DNA of 64,000 nucleotides from positions 44,307 to 108,306 of the forward strand of contig CDMY01000257.1 of NCBI GenBank assembly GCA_001179505.1, read 5' to 3'. This document shows, piece after piece, positions 1 to 12,275 of this stretch. The notes beneath the pieces were generated by a model, which was given only the letters and a program-made list of their open reading frames with translations, was not told where the DNA came from and ran no database searches. Source of the DNA: Vitrella brassicaformis (taxonomy: Eukaryota > Sar > Vitrellaceae). The translations under genes and the position numbers were made by a program. Position 1 is the stretch's first letter. Every line of letters starts with the position of its first letter.

Positions 1-350
1 CCCGGCGCAGGCGCAAAGACTCTAACTGCTCCCTTTTTCTCCCTTTTTTATCCCCCATCTGCCATGCGGTGGGCGTTCACGTGAGGACGGCCAGCACGAC
101 AACGGGGCCGCCAAGCAGTGTGGCCAAGACCTCTCAGCCGCCCTTCCATGGCCGCCCTCACAGCAGTCGAGACCGTAATCCCGTCAGTGGAAGCAGGTCG
201 GTATGTACAGCCTGACGCAGCAGCCAAGTCATTGCCGAGCGCAGGCGCACCAGAGCCTCAGACCAAATCCGTGAGAGGGCGGGCCATCGAGAGACAGACA
301 GCAGAGTCCTGGCACATATAGCAGACTCTTCTCTTTCGCTCTCGCATAAT
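1..350. other. No gene recognised upstream of the ankyrin gene
   Basis: I see no coding exon with supported splice sites here. The last part (about 300-350) immediately precedes the proposed ATG at 351 and is probably 5' flank or 5' UTR. Short open frames exist but none shows a recognisable motif. Confidence 0.4.
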
Positions 351-3300
351 ATGCAGGCGGACACCGTCCGAAGAGTGGACAACAAAGCCCTCCCGGTGAT
401 ATCGAAGATCAAACGGGTGATATAAAAGAGCACGGCTGAACGCCTCACACGGTCGCCTGTATGTGTCTTGTAGAGGAACATCCACGCTGCGGTGAGAGCT
501 GGTCACCTGACATCCGTCGGCGACCGTCGCTCAGCTGATCAAGCTGCACGGAGTGAAAATCCTTGACGAGAAAGAATTTGAGTGCCTCTGCCGCTGCCAA
601 AATGTAATAGCACTTCGACTCCCTTGCACTTGCAGCAGGATCACTCGACTTGAGTATACTGCAGGTTGGCGACACACCTTTCATCGTGGCCGCACAGAGG
701 GGTCACGTGGGCATCATGTCGGTCATGTATGAGAGCAGACCTGACGTCCTGCAGCAAACAGACACCAAGGTACCAACACAGCCAAATCATCAGGTGTGCT
801 GCCGTTGGTGATGATGAGATGTGTGTTGGCTGTGATGAAATGCAGATTGGCTACACGGCCATGCACTATGCGGCAAAGAGGGGCCATCTTGCAGCCGTTA
901 ATCAGCTGCTGGAGTGGGATTCCAAACTGCTCGACGCACACAGCAGCCGTGTAACAAACCACACACACATGTCTCTGACCCAGTGTGCCGATTGTGTGTG
1001 TGTGCTGATCCAGATGGGCATGACCCCATTCCTCACGGCCGTCACCCATGGCAAAGTCGATGTGATGGAGGCCATGTATGCCAAAGGAGGAAAAAAGCTC
1101 CTCACGCAGACCGACGCTGTGAGACACACAGAGAGTATGTCTCTCATCTGATCTATTGCCTTTCCCATGCCGCACACAGCGTCGCTGGACGGCACTCCAT
1201 CGTGCTGCATACGGCCGTCACTCTGCAGCTGTTACTCAGCTGTGAGGCTCAGATGAATGACGGAAATACCCCATCTCCACTCTCTCTCCTTGTGATCCTA
1301 GGCTGGAGTGGGGTGGCGGTGCTTTCCTTGACATCAAAGGCAGATTCGTGAGTGCACACAGAAATGCACACCATTGCTCATCTCGTCTTGTGACGACAGG
1401 GGAGGACGCCCTGGGACTATGCGAACAAACGGGACAGAAAGATCATGGAGAAATACAGACGGTAGTCACTGTGTGGCCGGTGTGAACGCACAATCAATAC
1501 ATCAACAGGGAGACACGCAGGCAGAGACACACTAGGTAGATTACGTTCGTTGTTTGGGGGGCTGCAGGCTCGGCAAGAAGCCCGGTGAGGGGGTCTTCAC
1601 GTTTCCTGACGGCTCAACCTGGGAGGGCCAGTGGACGGGCGGCGACCTGCAAGCATCCGGGACGTACAAATGGACCGACGGCCGCATGTACATCGGACAG
1701 GTCATACGCAGCACACTCAACCCCTGCTTGCTTGCTGCCGCATCATTTCTGTCTTCTGGCTTGCCCACCCGCCTGCGTGTGTCTTATGCCGTGCAGTATA
1801 ATGATCGCGGCGAAATGCACGGTGAGGGTCTCATGGAGTTGCCCGACGGACGCCGCTACGAGGGGAAATACCGCCATGACTTTAAAGACGGATGGGGCAA
1901 ACTCTCGTGGCCCGACGGCCGCTGCTACGAGGTGCGTGAGAGACTCAAATCCCTTAAACCACTTCATCATCTGTGTCCCTTCTGCTTTTCAGGGCACGTG
2001 GAAGGCCGGCAAGCTGTACAAAGGGACATATACCACTGCAACAGGTAAGCGCACACGCAGACAGCTCAAGGAGTTGTGTACGGATGTCATTCGTGCAGGT
2101 GAATCGAGAAACAACTTGCACCTGGTTGGCAAAGGTGCGGGACTCCCGACGATACACATATGCATGCAGGAGGGAGATCGTCAATAATTTTTTTCTTATG
2201 ATCTCTTGATCAGACGTCAGTAAAGACGACGCTTCTGCCAAGCTGCATATCGAGGACGTGAGAGAGAGGCAACATATCGGCTACACCGCACGCCAATGAA
2301 CTATCGATATCATTGTCGTGTGTCAGACTGACATCTTCGATGCCGTCGATGCTGGCTTTGATGCCGATGAGGAGTCGGTTCGTTTGCTCATCAGCAAGGA
2401 CGGCAATCACATTCTCGACAAACGAGACGAGAGCAAGTTGAAGGTATGCAGTCGTGAAGATGACAGGAATGCAGTCAGTGGTCTGTCTGTGTGTTCTCAT
2501 TTCTGCGCACAGTTGACACCCTTCCTTCGAGCTGCGTTAAGGGGTCTCGTGGGCATCATGTCGGTCATGTATGAGAGCAAACCTGACGTCCTGCAGCAAA
2601 CAGACACCAAGGTGTCGACACAGCCAAACCATATTGTGTGCTGCTGTAGGTGATGATGAGATGTGTGCGGCTGTGATGGAATGCAGATTGGTTACACGGT
2701 CATGCACTATGCGGTCTTAAACGGCCGTGTTGCCGTGGTCAATCAGCTGCTGGAGTGGGATCCCAAACTGCTCGATGCACCCAACGATGTAACAGAGCAC
2801 ACACATGCCTCAGTGTATCGATTGTGTGTGTGTCTGTGTTGATTGCAGGATGGCTGGACGCCATTCATGGTGGCTGCCCAGGAGGGTGATGTCGATGTGA
2901 TGGAGGCCCTGTATGCCAAAGGAGGGAAAAAGCTCCTCACAGAGACCTTCAACGTCGGAGACACTGCACAAAGAATGCCTCTCATCTGATTGATGATTGC
3001 CTTTTCATATGTGTATGACACACACAGTTCGGCCGGACGCCACTCCATTGTGCTGTGTTCAATGACCAGCCTGCAGCTGTGTCTCAGCTGTGAGCGACAC
3101 ACATGACTGTCGCCAACTTCTCATCCCCACTCACTCCCTGTGTATGTGTGTGTCATTCTCAAAGGCTCGAGTGGGGTGGTGGTGCTCTTCTGGACATCGT
3201 AAAAAGAGGGGTCAGTACACACAGATGGTCACATCATATCGATTGGTTCAGTGACTGATGTGCTCATCTCATCTCATCTCGTGACAACCGAGATCAGGGG

Positions 3301-3450
3301 TGGTGCGAGCCCTATATTTCGGCAACGCCCTGGGAATTGGCGCACAAGTACGGCAAGCAGGAGATAATCGATATCATGAAACCGTACAAGCGTATTAACA
3401 TCGCGAGGAATTGTTATTTGTTCATGCGAGCACTAGGAGAAGCTGCTTAG
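351..3450 (+). CDS. Ankyrin-MORN-ankyrin repeat protein, many exons, possible frameshift
   Basis: Proposed exons: 351-416, 474-603, 665-769, 846-950, 1014-1118, 1180-1241, 1302-1347, 1400-1461, 1568-1700, 1797-1931, 1993-2044, 2214-2257, 2327-2443, 2513-2611, 2687-2788, 2849-2953, 3028-3089, 3165-3210, 3298-3450. Two ankyrin blocks have near-identical exon lengths (about 105, 105, 105, 62, 46 nt) and phases; motifs include IGYTAMHYAAKRGH and DGWTPFMVAAQEGD. Between them are about three MORN repeats (GEGVFTFPDGSTWEGQW, GEGLMELPDGRRYEGKY). The first block ends in a TAG at 1463-1465, but the MORN exon has no ATG of its own between 1466 and 1567, and splicing 1461 to 1568 keeps the frame, so one gene fits better than two. 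Ankyrin repeats bind proteins; MORN repeats usually bind membranes or cytoskeleton. Exon 2 carries an apparent 10-bp tandem duplication (514-533) that breaks the frame. Alternative: a separate ankyrin gene (351-1465) and a MORN-ankyrin gene (start unknown-3450). Confidence 0.7.
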
Positions 3451-6204
3451 GGCATTAGGTGAGAAGCTAGGAGGCATTGAGTGCATGTGGTCTGACAGTG
3501 AGACCGGACCGATCACACATGTGTCGTCGCAAATGACGTGTCGAATACGAATTGCAGCCCTCGATTTCTTGCCCTGTCTCTGGACCATCGCGCGGGGAGG
3601 GGCGGTGAGGTGTCGTGTGTTCCATGAGACATCAAGACTTGATTGGAAATGTCCATCAACACGTGAGCACGCAGCCCTCACTTTCTCTCGATATTGACGC
3701 TGCCACCGGGCCCTGCTGGCAGGTCAGCTGCTCACAAAGGGTGCGATTCTCCCTTGCAAAGAAAGCGCCCTGTGCCCTTTCGATTTCGTTCTTCACTTCC
3801 CGCATTCATTGTTTCAAAGGTTTCGTTTGTCTCACGCTCGGTCTCACACCGCCTGCCCGATCCGGTCCACGTACACGACATCAGCCAGCACACATACAGA
3901 CGGCAGCCAACCAAAAATAGCCAGTGTGTATGTAAGACAGAGAGATGTCACGTCACCCCGTGTGTGTGAGGGCATCCATCCATCCAGCCATCGGTCGGTG
4001 TCCATTCATATATATGTGGGCCGTCAACGGCGCCCCACCTAATTGTACATCCCAGCTGCACCAAAGAAAACGACACACACGGCAACAAGCAGCAGCGCAG
4101 CCAGCCAGCCAGCCAGTCAGTCGGGGAGGGGAGGGAAGAAGGCCAAGCTTGGTGTGTGTGTGTGTGATGCATGGGGAGGGGTCACAAATCATATCCATCC
4201 ATCCATTCAGAGTAGAAATACCATCCATCCAACCAATCGGTCGGTCTTGATTGAGGGGCAGTGGGGCCATCCATTGTGTCTGACTGGACGAACAAGTGAG
4301 CTATTGGCGACAGGCAGGCCGGGCAGAGAGGGGGGGGACAAAACCAAAAAGGTGCAGCCAGCCATTCTCACCTGCTGGAGTGTACGTAAAGAAACGGTAA
4401 GCAAGACAAGACGACACAAAAAGAGCAGCCGCTTCAGCGCCTGCTGCTGCAAAACAACAACAACAACAACAACAAAAGCAACAACCAGGACTGCAGCCAC
4501 TGTCGGCATGGGGCTAAAGTAGCAAAAACAAATGAAGCAGAGAGGCAGCCAGTGTCGGCCGCTAAAAAAGAAGAAGAACAACAAGAAAAAGAAGAAGAAA
4601 AAGAAAGGAAAAACCAACAGGAGCGGCCATTGTCAGCCGCTTCAATTCTTTCAAAGAACCAACCAACGAAAACGAAATGAATGCGCCACGCCATGCCGCC
4701 TATAAGCACACCATCCGTCCATCCATCGACGAATGTATGGCCCCCCAGCCCACACACCAAAACCGACCGACCGATCCATCCAGCCGCACCATGACACACA
4801 ACACACTACACACACACACACACAGATGGATGGATGGATGGCCTCTATCTCTTCACTAAACGGCCATCAAAGAAATAAAAGGCACTCACTCACCACAGAC
4901 ACAAAAAAGGCGGACAGTCTGTCGGCCGGGTACTCCACTCACTACACGACAGACATAAATCACAGACAGACAGACAGACAGACAAAGAGAGGAAGAAAGG
5001 CCATCGACAAATCAATCGGTCAGCCAGCGAGCCAAACGTGTTGGCAGCACTGACAACTAACACCACAAATGAATGAATGCGTGCAGACAGACGGACAGAC
5101 AGACAGCTGTGTGTGTCGACACGCACCACGGCACACAATGGCCACTCACCAAAGGCGGCATGCAGCGCCATCAACGAATTAAGGCAGCCAGGCAGGCAGA
5201 GGGAGGGAGGGCGAGAGTCACACAGAGAGGTAGGTGCTCGTCCGTCGATCGGGCAGCTCACGATGCCACGCGATTCGGTGCGCTTCTCGTGAGCCGCTGG
5301 ATGACCGAGAACCGAACCCCCATGCAGTCTGTCGCCCCATTCGTCCCTTTGCTGTCCTTCCCTTCTCTTTCCTGCCCGCAGGGCCCTGCCCTGCCGGCCC
5401 CTCCGTCCAGTCCACTCGCTGGGTGGCATGAATTCAGTCAGCTACTCCTCCACTCACTCCTTCCTGCCTGCCTCGGCGCCCTTCCCTGTGTTGTGTCTGC
5501 CTGGCTTTGCGTGTGTGGGTGAGGCCAAAACAAGCAGGCACAGAGAAAGAGAGAGGGTCGTGTCATGTTATGGCTACAGTGGGTCCTCCTGGATGGATGG
5601 ATGGGTGTCGGCGGTCGGTCATTGGCCCAGCAGGCAGGCAGACAGACATACAGACATTTGCACGCCATACAGACAGACAGACAGACAGACATGCAGGCAG
5701 ACAGGCAGACAGACAGACAGACAGAAGGACGAGCCTCCATTCATCCCTCCCTCCCTCCCAGCCCCTCTCTGTGTGTCTCCGTGTGTGTGTGGTTGATGTG
5801 GTGCGGCGCTTGGATCAAGGTCGGTCGGTCAACAGGTGAGTTGGTCAGGGGGGCGGTAGGGTGTGGGGATGGGGGAAGAATCAGCCAGCCAGCCAGCCAG
5901 CCAACCAGACAGACAGACAGACGAGCACTTTTGCGCCAACATTTCATTCCATTGCATGCCACTCTCACAGACAGACAGACGGACAGACGGACAGACGGAC
6001 AGACGGACAGACGGACAGACGGACAGACGGACGTTGGCAGCTTAGCTACCCGTATGTATCGCATCCATCTGCACACAGCACAACACAACACAACACACGA
6101 CAGTGCGCGCGTGTGGGCCAGGCGGGGGGGCGGTGGCCTGGGGTATGGTGGCGTTGGCTCACTCACATGGTGTGGAGGCGTATGTGTGTTTATGGGTGGG
6201 GTTA
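3451..6204. other. Microsatellite-rich intergenic spacer
   Basis: No exon with recognisable protein was found over about 2.7 kb. The sequence is dominated by short repeats: CCAT/ATGG, CAGC, CAAC, AAGA, CAGA and GACA runs, especially 4070-4130, 4450-4620, 4960-5110, 5630-5730 and 5880-6030. Long open frames here (poly-Phe, His/Thr or Arg/Gln rich) are products of the repeats. The part 3451-3950 is less repetitive, but I see nothing identifiable in it. Confidence 0.7.
5960..6032. repeat. Microsatellite array of the ACAGACGG / GACA type
   Basis: After ACAGACAGAC the sequence settles into an 8-bp unit, GACAGACG with small variants, repeated about eight times up to roughly 6030. It is the cleanest tandem array in the spacer. 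It creates Asp/Arg/Gln/Thr-rich open frames in three frames that should not be read as protein. Confidence 0.85.
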
Positions 6205-8481
6205 TCAGTCGGAGAAGACCGAAGCGATGTTGTAGTTGGCCGGCGTCGACCACTTGGCAATGCAGGCGTCCTGCTTGCCCTGCAGCCACCAGCCACCAAC
6301 CACACACACACACACACACAGATGCACACACAGAGGGGCAGTGCAGTGGCGCCATCCACCATTCAGTCATTGCACTGCAGCTGCTGTGCTGTGTGAGGTT
6401 TGGCGTTCGTACAATGGCTATGTGCGGCCTGTTCAGAGATCGGAGGAGTCTGGCCATCTCGTCCCTGCAGGAAGTCAGCTGAGACTTCTGCACCCCCGTC
6501 ACACGCTTCAACGCCTCCGTCTGCACACACAAGAAAAAAGAGGAAGGCACGTAGACAGCCGCACACACACACATGTGTCGTGTCCTGCGTGTCGGTTAAT
6601 GTGTGGCCCCCCTCCCATCGCCTCACTCACTGACTGACCCAGCTGGGCTCTCCGTGTCGGGGCTGTCCTTCCCGGAGCAGCCACATCTTGCGAGTCATGT
6701 ACACCGCCGTAGCCTGACAAAGGGATGGATGGATGGATGGATGTCGGGTGTGTTGTGTGTTGAACGTATGGATGGCGTGTGTGCGGCTCAAGTGAAGTGG
6801 GCTGACGGACATACCGAGATGATGTTGGATTTGTATTGAGAGAATGTGTAGTCCGTCAACGCCAACTCCTGCACACACACACACACAGAGAGAGAGAGAC
6901 CCCATGGCAGGTACGTAAGATGCACACACCACATCCGTCCATCCATCCATCCGTCTGTCTGTATGTCTGTCTGTGTGCGTGTGCGTGTTTACGCACCTGG
7001 AGGAACTGCACGAATGCGTGGTCCTTAGTGTCCGGAGGGATGCCGCCCGCCTTGGCGAACCGGTCGCTGAACGCACAGTAGGTTGAGCTCGGCAACTCCA
7101 TCCCGGTCGTCCTAAACACCACACAACACACAGAACACACATACGTTGGTTGAATGAGAGAGACGGGGAGAAAGGGCTGGCTCTTCCCACGTGTGTGGAT
7201 GTGATGTGTGTGGCCCACTCCACTTACATGAGGATGTGCTGTTCGATCCTGAGGAAGTCGATGCGCGTGTAGGTGCGGTCCCTCTTGTCCATGGGCACCT
7301 CGTTCATGAGGGTGACCAGGTCGTTAATGACCACCGGCAGGCGCTCCTCGTACTTGGACGCTATCAGCAAACACGTGTAACCCACCTGGTGGGTGGACGG
7401 ATGACACAACACATAAACAACACACATGTGTATGTGTGTGAGTGATTGTGCGTTTTGTGAGTGAGTGCGGTGTGTGTATGGTCGTACTTACCGCAACGAG
7501 GTTGTGGTGGAACAAATTCTCTCCCTTGGCCCACACTGATTGACACCAATGACACACACACACGAGGCAATTAATTAAGACAGACGTCTGTGGCTATGTG
7601 CGGTGGCTGTGGTGCGGTGACTGCGGTGACCGTGGTGCCTGGCGTCTGTCGTGTGGTCAGTATGGCTCACTCAGTCCACTCACGTGTGTGTTCGTAGTAG
7701 TCGAGGAGCCGCACGGCGAGCGGCAGGGCCTCCTTGCACACAGACATGCGGCTGGAGGCGTCGAAGATGCGATCCACGGTGTAGCCGCGCAACTCCTTGA
7801 AGGTGTCGCCACAGTTGCTCAGAAACCCCACAGACACGGCATACCGGTCCTGTTAGAGTTGACAGACACCACCCACATGACATGACCACACGCATCTCTC
7901 CCTCCTAAACCCGCCCTCTCTTTTTCCTTTCGCTGACTTACGCCTTGTCCGTGTGCGAGGTTGACGGACGGGTACTGGGCCATCATGTGGCCGTCCTGCA
8001 TCTCCTGGGGGGTCAGGTCAGGCGCCAGGGACTTGAGCCGGGCCGCCCCATCGCCCAGCGCCAGGTCACGGGCCTTGGCGTTGGACTGCTGCAACTCCTT
8101 GAGCGCCTGCTGCGCCTGCGCCTGCAACTGCCGCGGCTCCTTGGACAGCCGACGGTCGGACTCGATGCCCGCCAGGAGCGCCTCGTCGCTCCCGCGGCCG
8201 CCACGCAACTGGTACTGGGACTTGCGCGGCTCCTGATAGGATATGCATCCATCGTATGGCCCTGCTGCGTGCCCGCCATCCCCTTTCTTTCTCTTGACGC
8301 CTGGCTGGCTTCTCTCTCTCAGCGGTATGTACCTTGTTTTTGGAGTAGGGACCCGTCGGCCCTGTGCCGCCGCGTTTGTTCGAATCCTGCAGTGCCAACA
8401 CACACACCCACACACGCATGTGTCAATGCCCGCATGCATTCACGTCCTGCTGCCCCTTTCATACCTCCTTACCTTGGGCAT
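6205..8481 (-). CDS. Cyclin (A/B-like), 11 exons
   Basis: Proposed exons from the start: 8481-8473, 8386-8333, 8232-7942, 7849-7684, 7535-7492, 7385-7228, 7111-6997, 6868-6815, 6713-6639, 6520-6413, 6279-6205, giving 382 residues with every phase matching. The cyclin box is clear: PLAVRLLDYYEHT, then CLLIASKYEERLPVVINDLV and RIDFLRIEQHIL, the classic helix 3-5 pattern of cyclins. A C-terminal fold follows (FAKAGGIPPDTKDHAFVQF, LALTDYTFSQYKSNIIS, ATAVYMTRKMW) and ends with KWSTPANYNIASVFSD, like the tail of A/B cyclins. It should bind and activate a cyclin-dependent kinase. The N-terminal about 115 residues are Gln/Ala-rich with no clear destruction box. The canonical MRAIL motif is not evident, so the cyclin class is uncertain. 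The first exon codes only Met-Pro-Lys, and this start is the only ATG consistent with the splice chain. It diverges from the MYND gene. Confidence 0.88.
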
Positions 8482-8834
8482 CCTGAGGAGAATATCGATG
8501 TGACAATTAAACGACACTCAACAGGTACGGCAACTCGGCAACTCTCAACCTGGGACCTCTCTCTCGAGCGGTTTCACGAAATGTCCTAGTGGGCAAGAAA
8601 GCCTGGTCCGTGAAACTGCTCGTCTTGGCCGTCAGGCCGCCTAGGGTGCTTCCTGAAACCGCTGTTCGCTGGTCCGGTTGGTGTAAGCCTGCTCGAGTCT
8701 GAGTGCTTTAATTGTCGCCATGCTGTGTGCTTCTTTCTTTCTTTTGATGCCATGGCTTGGGCGGGCTGGACCTCCCAGCCCCACTGGCTACTAGCCCACT
8801 TGGCCCCACTGCACGTTTGAGCACTTCGAAACTC
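8482..8834. promoter_or_regulatory. Divergent spacer between cyclin and MYND genes
   Basis: This 353-bp stretch separates two divergent start codons and must hold both promoters. I see no TATA box or other named element that I would defend. Confidence 0.4.
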
Positions 8835-10575
8835 ATGGCCCGTCTCGCCTCTACGAGCATCGGCGATGCAGCAACTGGACCAGCCACATGCACGTCAAGC
8901 GCCTCAGGTGGCCGCCTCCCCTTCAGCTTCAGCGAAATGGCCGGCTACAAGGTGCGGCTGGACGCCTCGACGCCTGACCCTGACCTGGAGCTTCAGCAGT
9001 GTATCGTGTGCGGCAAGCGACCTGAGCCCGGCCAGCGATTGAAGGTGTGTCAGTTTTGTGTGCGGGAGGTGAGTCCCCGCTATTGCAGCGACGCGTGTCT
9101 CAAGCAGCATTTTCAGCAGGGGCGGCACAACAAGGCCATGTGCCGGCTCGGCAAACAGCTCTACGACGGGGAGCCTTTACGCGGTAATCGCCATGCCGTC
9201 AGGATGGTCCTCAACTGGATGAGTGAGGACGTCTTCTTCAAGCAGCAGCGGCAGAAGCAGGAGGCTATCAGGCAAGCGATCGAGGAGCACAGCAGACAGC
9301 CTACGGAGGTGCCTATAGAGGTGCAGCTGGATGTCCATGTCAAGACGTTCGACACCAATCGCTTGTTCTGCGTTGCGGCCTTGGGGATCGACTCGGAAAA
9401 TATCGATTATGCCAAGCACCGCCCGCCACCAGGCACCGGCCCCATCATTTGCGACAGAGGCGTCAGCTATGGCAGCTATTTGGTGATTCCCATCACGACA
9501 CGCAACGAGAGGTTCCGCGACACTGGATGGGAACCGCCGCCTGACCCGCAGCTGGAGGCCACATGCGCCGAGAGGGTCGTTGCTGTGCTCTCCAAGGCCA
9601 TCTCTACCCTGCTGACGCCCGACGTGAAAAGCCGCCGACGTATCCAGGTGGCCTCGTGCATCAGTGGCAGTTTTGATGTCCTTTTCTGGCGAAAGATGAC
9701 ATGCACAGTGGCCCACCCCGTCTGCGGACACAGGCTGCCTTTCTACTGCCTCCCCCCGCCCTTTCACGTGGTGTTGCGGGCGGTCGAGGCCGCCATCCAC
9801 GATGTGTTAGGCACCGAAGCCAACGACGACATCAATTCGGTCCTATTCCCGCAGAATCTAGTGATGCGCGACCACATGACGCTGCAGCGGATGATGGTGC
9901 GGGATGAGTGGCGGCAGGAGATCGAGTGGGAGAGAAGCAACCTCAAGGGGCTGCACGAGACTATCGATCGCATCTGCCACGAACTCGCTCTACAGGTGAG
10001 GTGGCTGCCAGACAGGTACACTACGTATGCGAGCAAAGGCTGCACGCGTCTATACAGCCCTCGCGCCATATGTGTGTGTGTGCAGAGCGGCACCCGTCAT
10101 CGCAAGCTGAATTCTGCAGTGGGAAAACTGAAGGCTGACTTCGTCGAGGCCGCTGTCGGCTTCACCGATTTGTTCAGGTGTGCAGGGAGACACAATCATG
10201 CACTGACGCACTCAACGCGTGTTCTGTCCCCTTCCGTCGAGCGTGTGTCCTTCTGTCTCTCTGCGCCTCTCCGTCTGTCTGTCTTGACACGATGGAAGGC
10301 GACATCTAATCGAGTATGTCAAGCGCTTCAAGCGGACCTCTGCACATGACCCTGGATGCCACCGGTCCTTCCCAGAGCTGGCGGACATCACCGAGGGCGA
10401 CCTACGGCCTGTCGAGGCCGAGGTGGCTTCAGCCGAGTACCCCCGACCGTACAAGAACTTAATAGCCGCCAAGCCTACCTGCAGTCCCGATATTGATGGG
10501 CCGATGGCCACTACTTCTGATGGGAAGAACATCTCTGAGGTGGACCTGCTTCTGAGGACTCAGGGTTTTGTGTAG
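8835..10575 (+). CDS. MYND-type zinc-finger protein
   Basis: Exons 8835-9995, 10086-10177 and 10299-10575 join in frame to give 509 residues. Near residues 55-105 the cysteine pattern runs CIVCGKRPEPG, CQFC, YCSDACLKQHFQQGRHNKAMC, which is the MYND zinc finger (protein-interaction domain binding two zinc ions). The rest (about residues 110-500) has no SET or other domain I recognise; it is a mixed soluble sequence with a conserved-looking stretch around the HVVLRAVEAAIHDVLG segment. The start at 8835 is the first in-frame ATG; a second at about 8937 would still leave the finger intact. The middle exon is 92 nt, phase 2 at its 3' end, and the last exon ends at TAG 10573-10575. Function is unknown beyond a probable role as protein adaptor or transcriptional regulator. 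Confidence 0.82.
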
Positions 10576-11257
10576 CTACGACCATGCGTGGGGGTCCCGA
10601 CGGACTGAGTGAGTGACTCCTTGCGCTTAGTGTGCTGTGTTTGTTCTCGTCTAGCGTGTTCTTCTTGTGCATCTTGGTACATGTGTGTGTCTCCATTTGT
10701 TGCAGTAGGGGACGGGGTGCATCGCACCGCCACCGTGTGTCGACGTTCGACCAGCTGGTCCGGTGCGACTCTTCCAAGCTCCGAAAATGATCATGTCGCC
10801 AACAGCCACACAGCCATACAGACCGACTCAGACAGACGGACAGTGATTGAAGTGAGATTGATGGACGAATGAGTTGACGGCTGCTCAGGTGTGCCGATCG
10901 ACACAAAAGACAGAGACACGGATGTTGCAGTAAATTCATATGGATGGATGGTGATTCATTGAGACGCTGAGGCATGAAATGAGACGCCCTTTCAATCGCG
11001 AAGGCTTGTGTGTTGATGGATTTCCGAGAAAGCCACGGATGCTACTGGTTGTCAAGAGTAAAGGTTGGAGGGGCCGGGGAATGAAGCAGATATGTCGTTA
11101 GTTAATGTACGTGACATCCATCTGTACAAGACTCCATCCTTGTGTCATCTCTCTTGTCTCTCGACGGCATAAAACACAGCGGCACCATGCAGTGCACCAA
11201 TCCATCCATCCATCGGCAGGCAGGCAGCCAACTAACTGCACGCAGACATCCCTGTCA
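10576..11257. other. Intergenic spacer between two convergent genes
   Basis: The MYND gene ends at 10575 and the truncated GPHR copy ends at 11258 on the other strand. I see no supported gene. The spacer should contain both 3' UTRs and polyadenylation signals. Confidence 0.5.
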
Positions 11258-12157
11258 TCAGAAGGCCTTGAATTTGTCGAATCTGTGTGTGTGCGTGAAG
11301 GCTATGAGCACAAAGGACGCCACACACGACAGGCAAAAGACCAGGTCGAAATGCAGATGGAACGCCGAAAAGTCGATAGACGGACCCATCACACTCGTCA
11401 CGCCCTCCCTGTGTGACCACACACACAACACAGAAAGACATCCGGCAGCCAGCCATTGGATGGATGCTTTCGGACAGATGTGGCGAAACAACCAACTCAC
11501 CTGTACTGCTCTGGCAGGTATATCCTGAGGAGCAGTGCACACGCCGAGAAGTAGAGGCCCATGATCTCAGACATGGCCAGAGCAAACACATTCGATGACA
11601 CCGACGTCGACACGAAACGAAACACCGTCAACAGCTGCGCCGTGCGCACACAAGTAGGACACACACACAGAAACATTTGACCAACATTTGTTCTGCGTGT
11701 CTGTCTGTGTTTGGGGAGGGAGGGGCGTGGCGTACCTTTGATATGAATCCTCTGATGTTGAGGGCGATGATGAGCCCGAGGAACAGCAGCGACACGTAGG
11801 GTGACCACACGGCCACGTCAATCGGCACCTACTCACAGACAGACCCACCACACCTAATGCGTGAATCTGCCATCGACTCGTTTGGCGGTTCGCTCACCCT
11901 GAGCAGGCCGAATGCGGCCGAGAGGAACAGGCTGGCAGGGTCCTCCTGGATCACCCGCCGCAGCATCACGTTGCTCACGGACATTGCAACCTGAGACCAA
12001 CCCAGCACTTGCTCCACTTGTATGTGCTGGTTGCCGAGTGTGTTCTTTCCACCCGATAGCAGCAGACGGCCGACATGCCCCAGCCCATGACGTCGAGCAC
12101 CCGCCCGACGGGTGTTCGCGCATACAACTCACGGGAACGAGACTCAACCACCAGCTC
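11258..12157 (-). CDS. 3' part of Golgi pH regulator (GPHR), second copy, lacks 5' exons
   Basis: Exons 12157-12053, 11990-11898, 11828-11736, 11634-11501 and 11408-11258 encode the C-terminal half of a GPHR/GTG protein. These are the residues before the last membrane helices (REL YARTP), then VPIDVAVWSPYVSLLFLGL, the conserved FALAMSEIMGLYFSACALLL and LRIYLPEQYR, and a last exon with a final helix (FDLVFCLSCVASFVLIAF). It is 98-99% identical to 13142-13826 and then diverges abruptly at about 12148, exactly inside the first of these exons. Sequence upstream (12158-12841) does not contain the missing N-terminal exons. It is either a partial tandem duplicate or the true 3' end of the gene misplaced by assembly around the N gap. 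The stop is TGA at 11258-11260. Confidence 0.75.
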
Positions 12158-12275
12158 CTGCACACACACACACACACACATACGTTGAATGAGAGAGGGA
12201 GAGGGGGGCAGTTGGTGTGTCTGTGCAGGGAAGGTGCACGCCAGAAGCTGAATCGTGTGAGGATATTGTGTTCAC

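Noticed and set aside
4207-4799. Poly-Phe / Leu / Val minus-strand frames resembling membrane proteins
   Set aside because: They are translations of AAG, CAA and AAC microsatellites on the plus strand; no splice or family support.
5960-6032. Regular repeats considered as a CRISPR array
   Set aside because: Units of 8 bp without spacers are a microsatellite; the DNA is eukaryotic.
5565-6574. Long overlapping frames on both strands, up to about 300 codons
   Set aside because: Composition follows the CAGA/GACA repeats in every frame; the only real coding here is the 3' end of the minus-strand cyclin (6205-6574).
9177-9800. 207-codon frame antisense to the MYND gene
   Set aside because: Shadow of the GC-rich coding exon; no splice signals, no motif, while the sense strand has a zinc finger.
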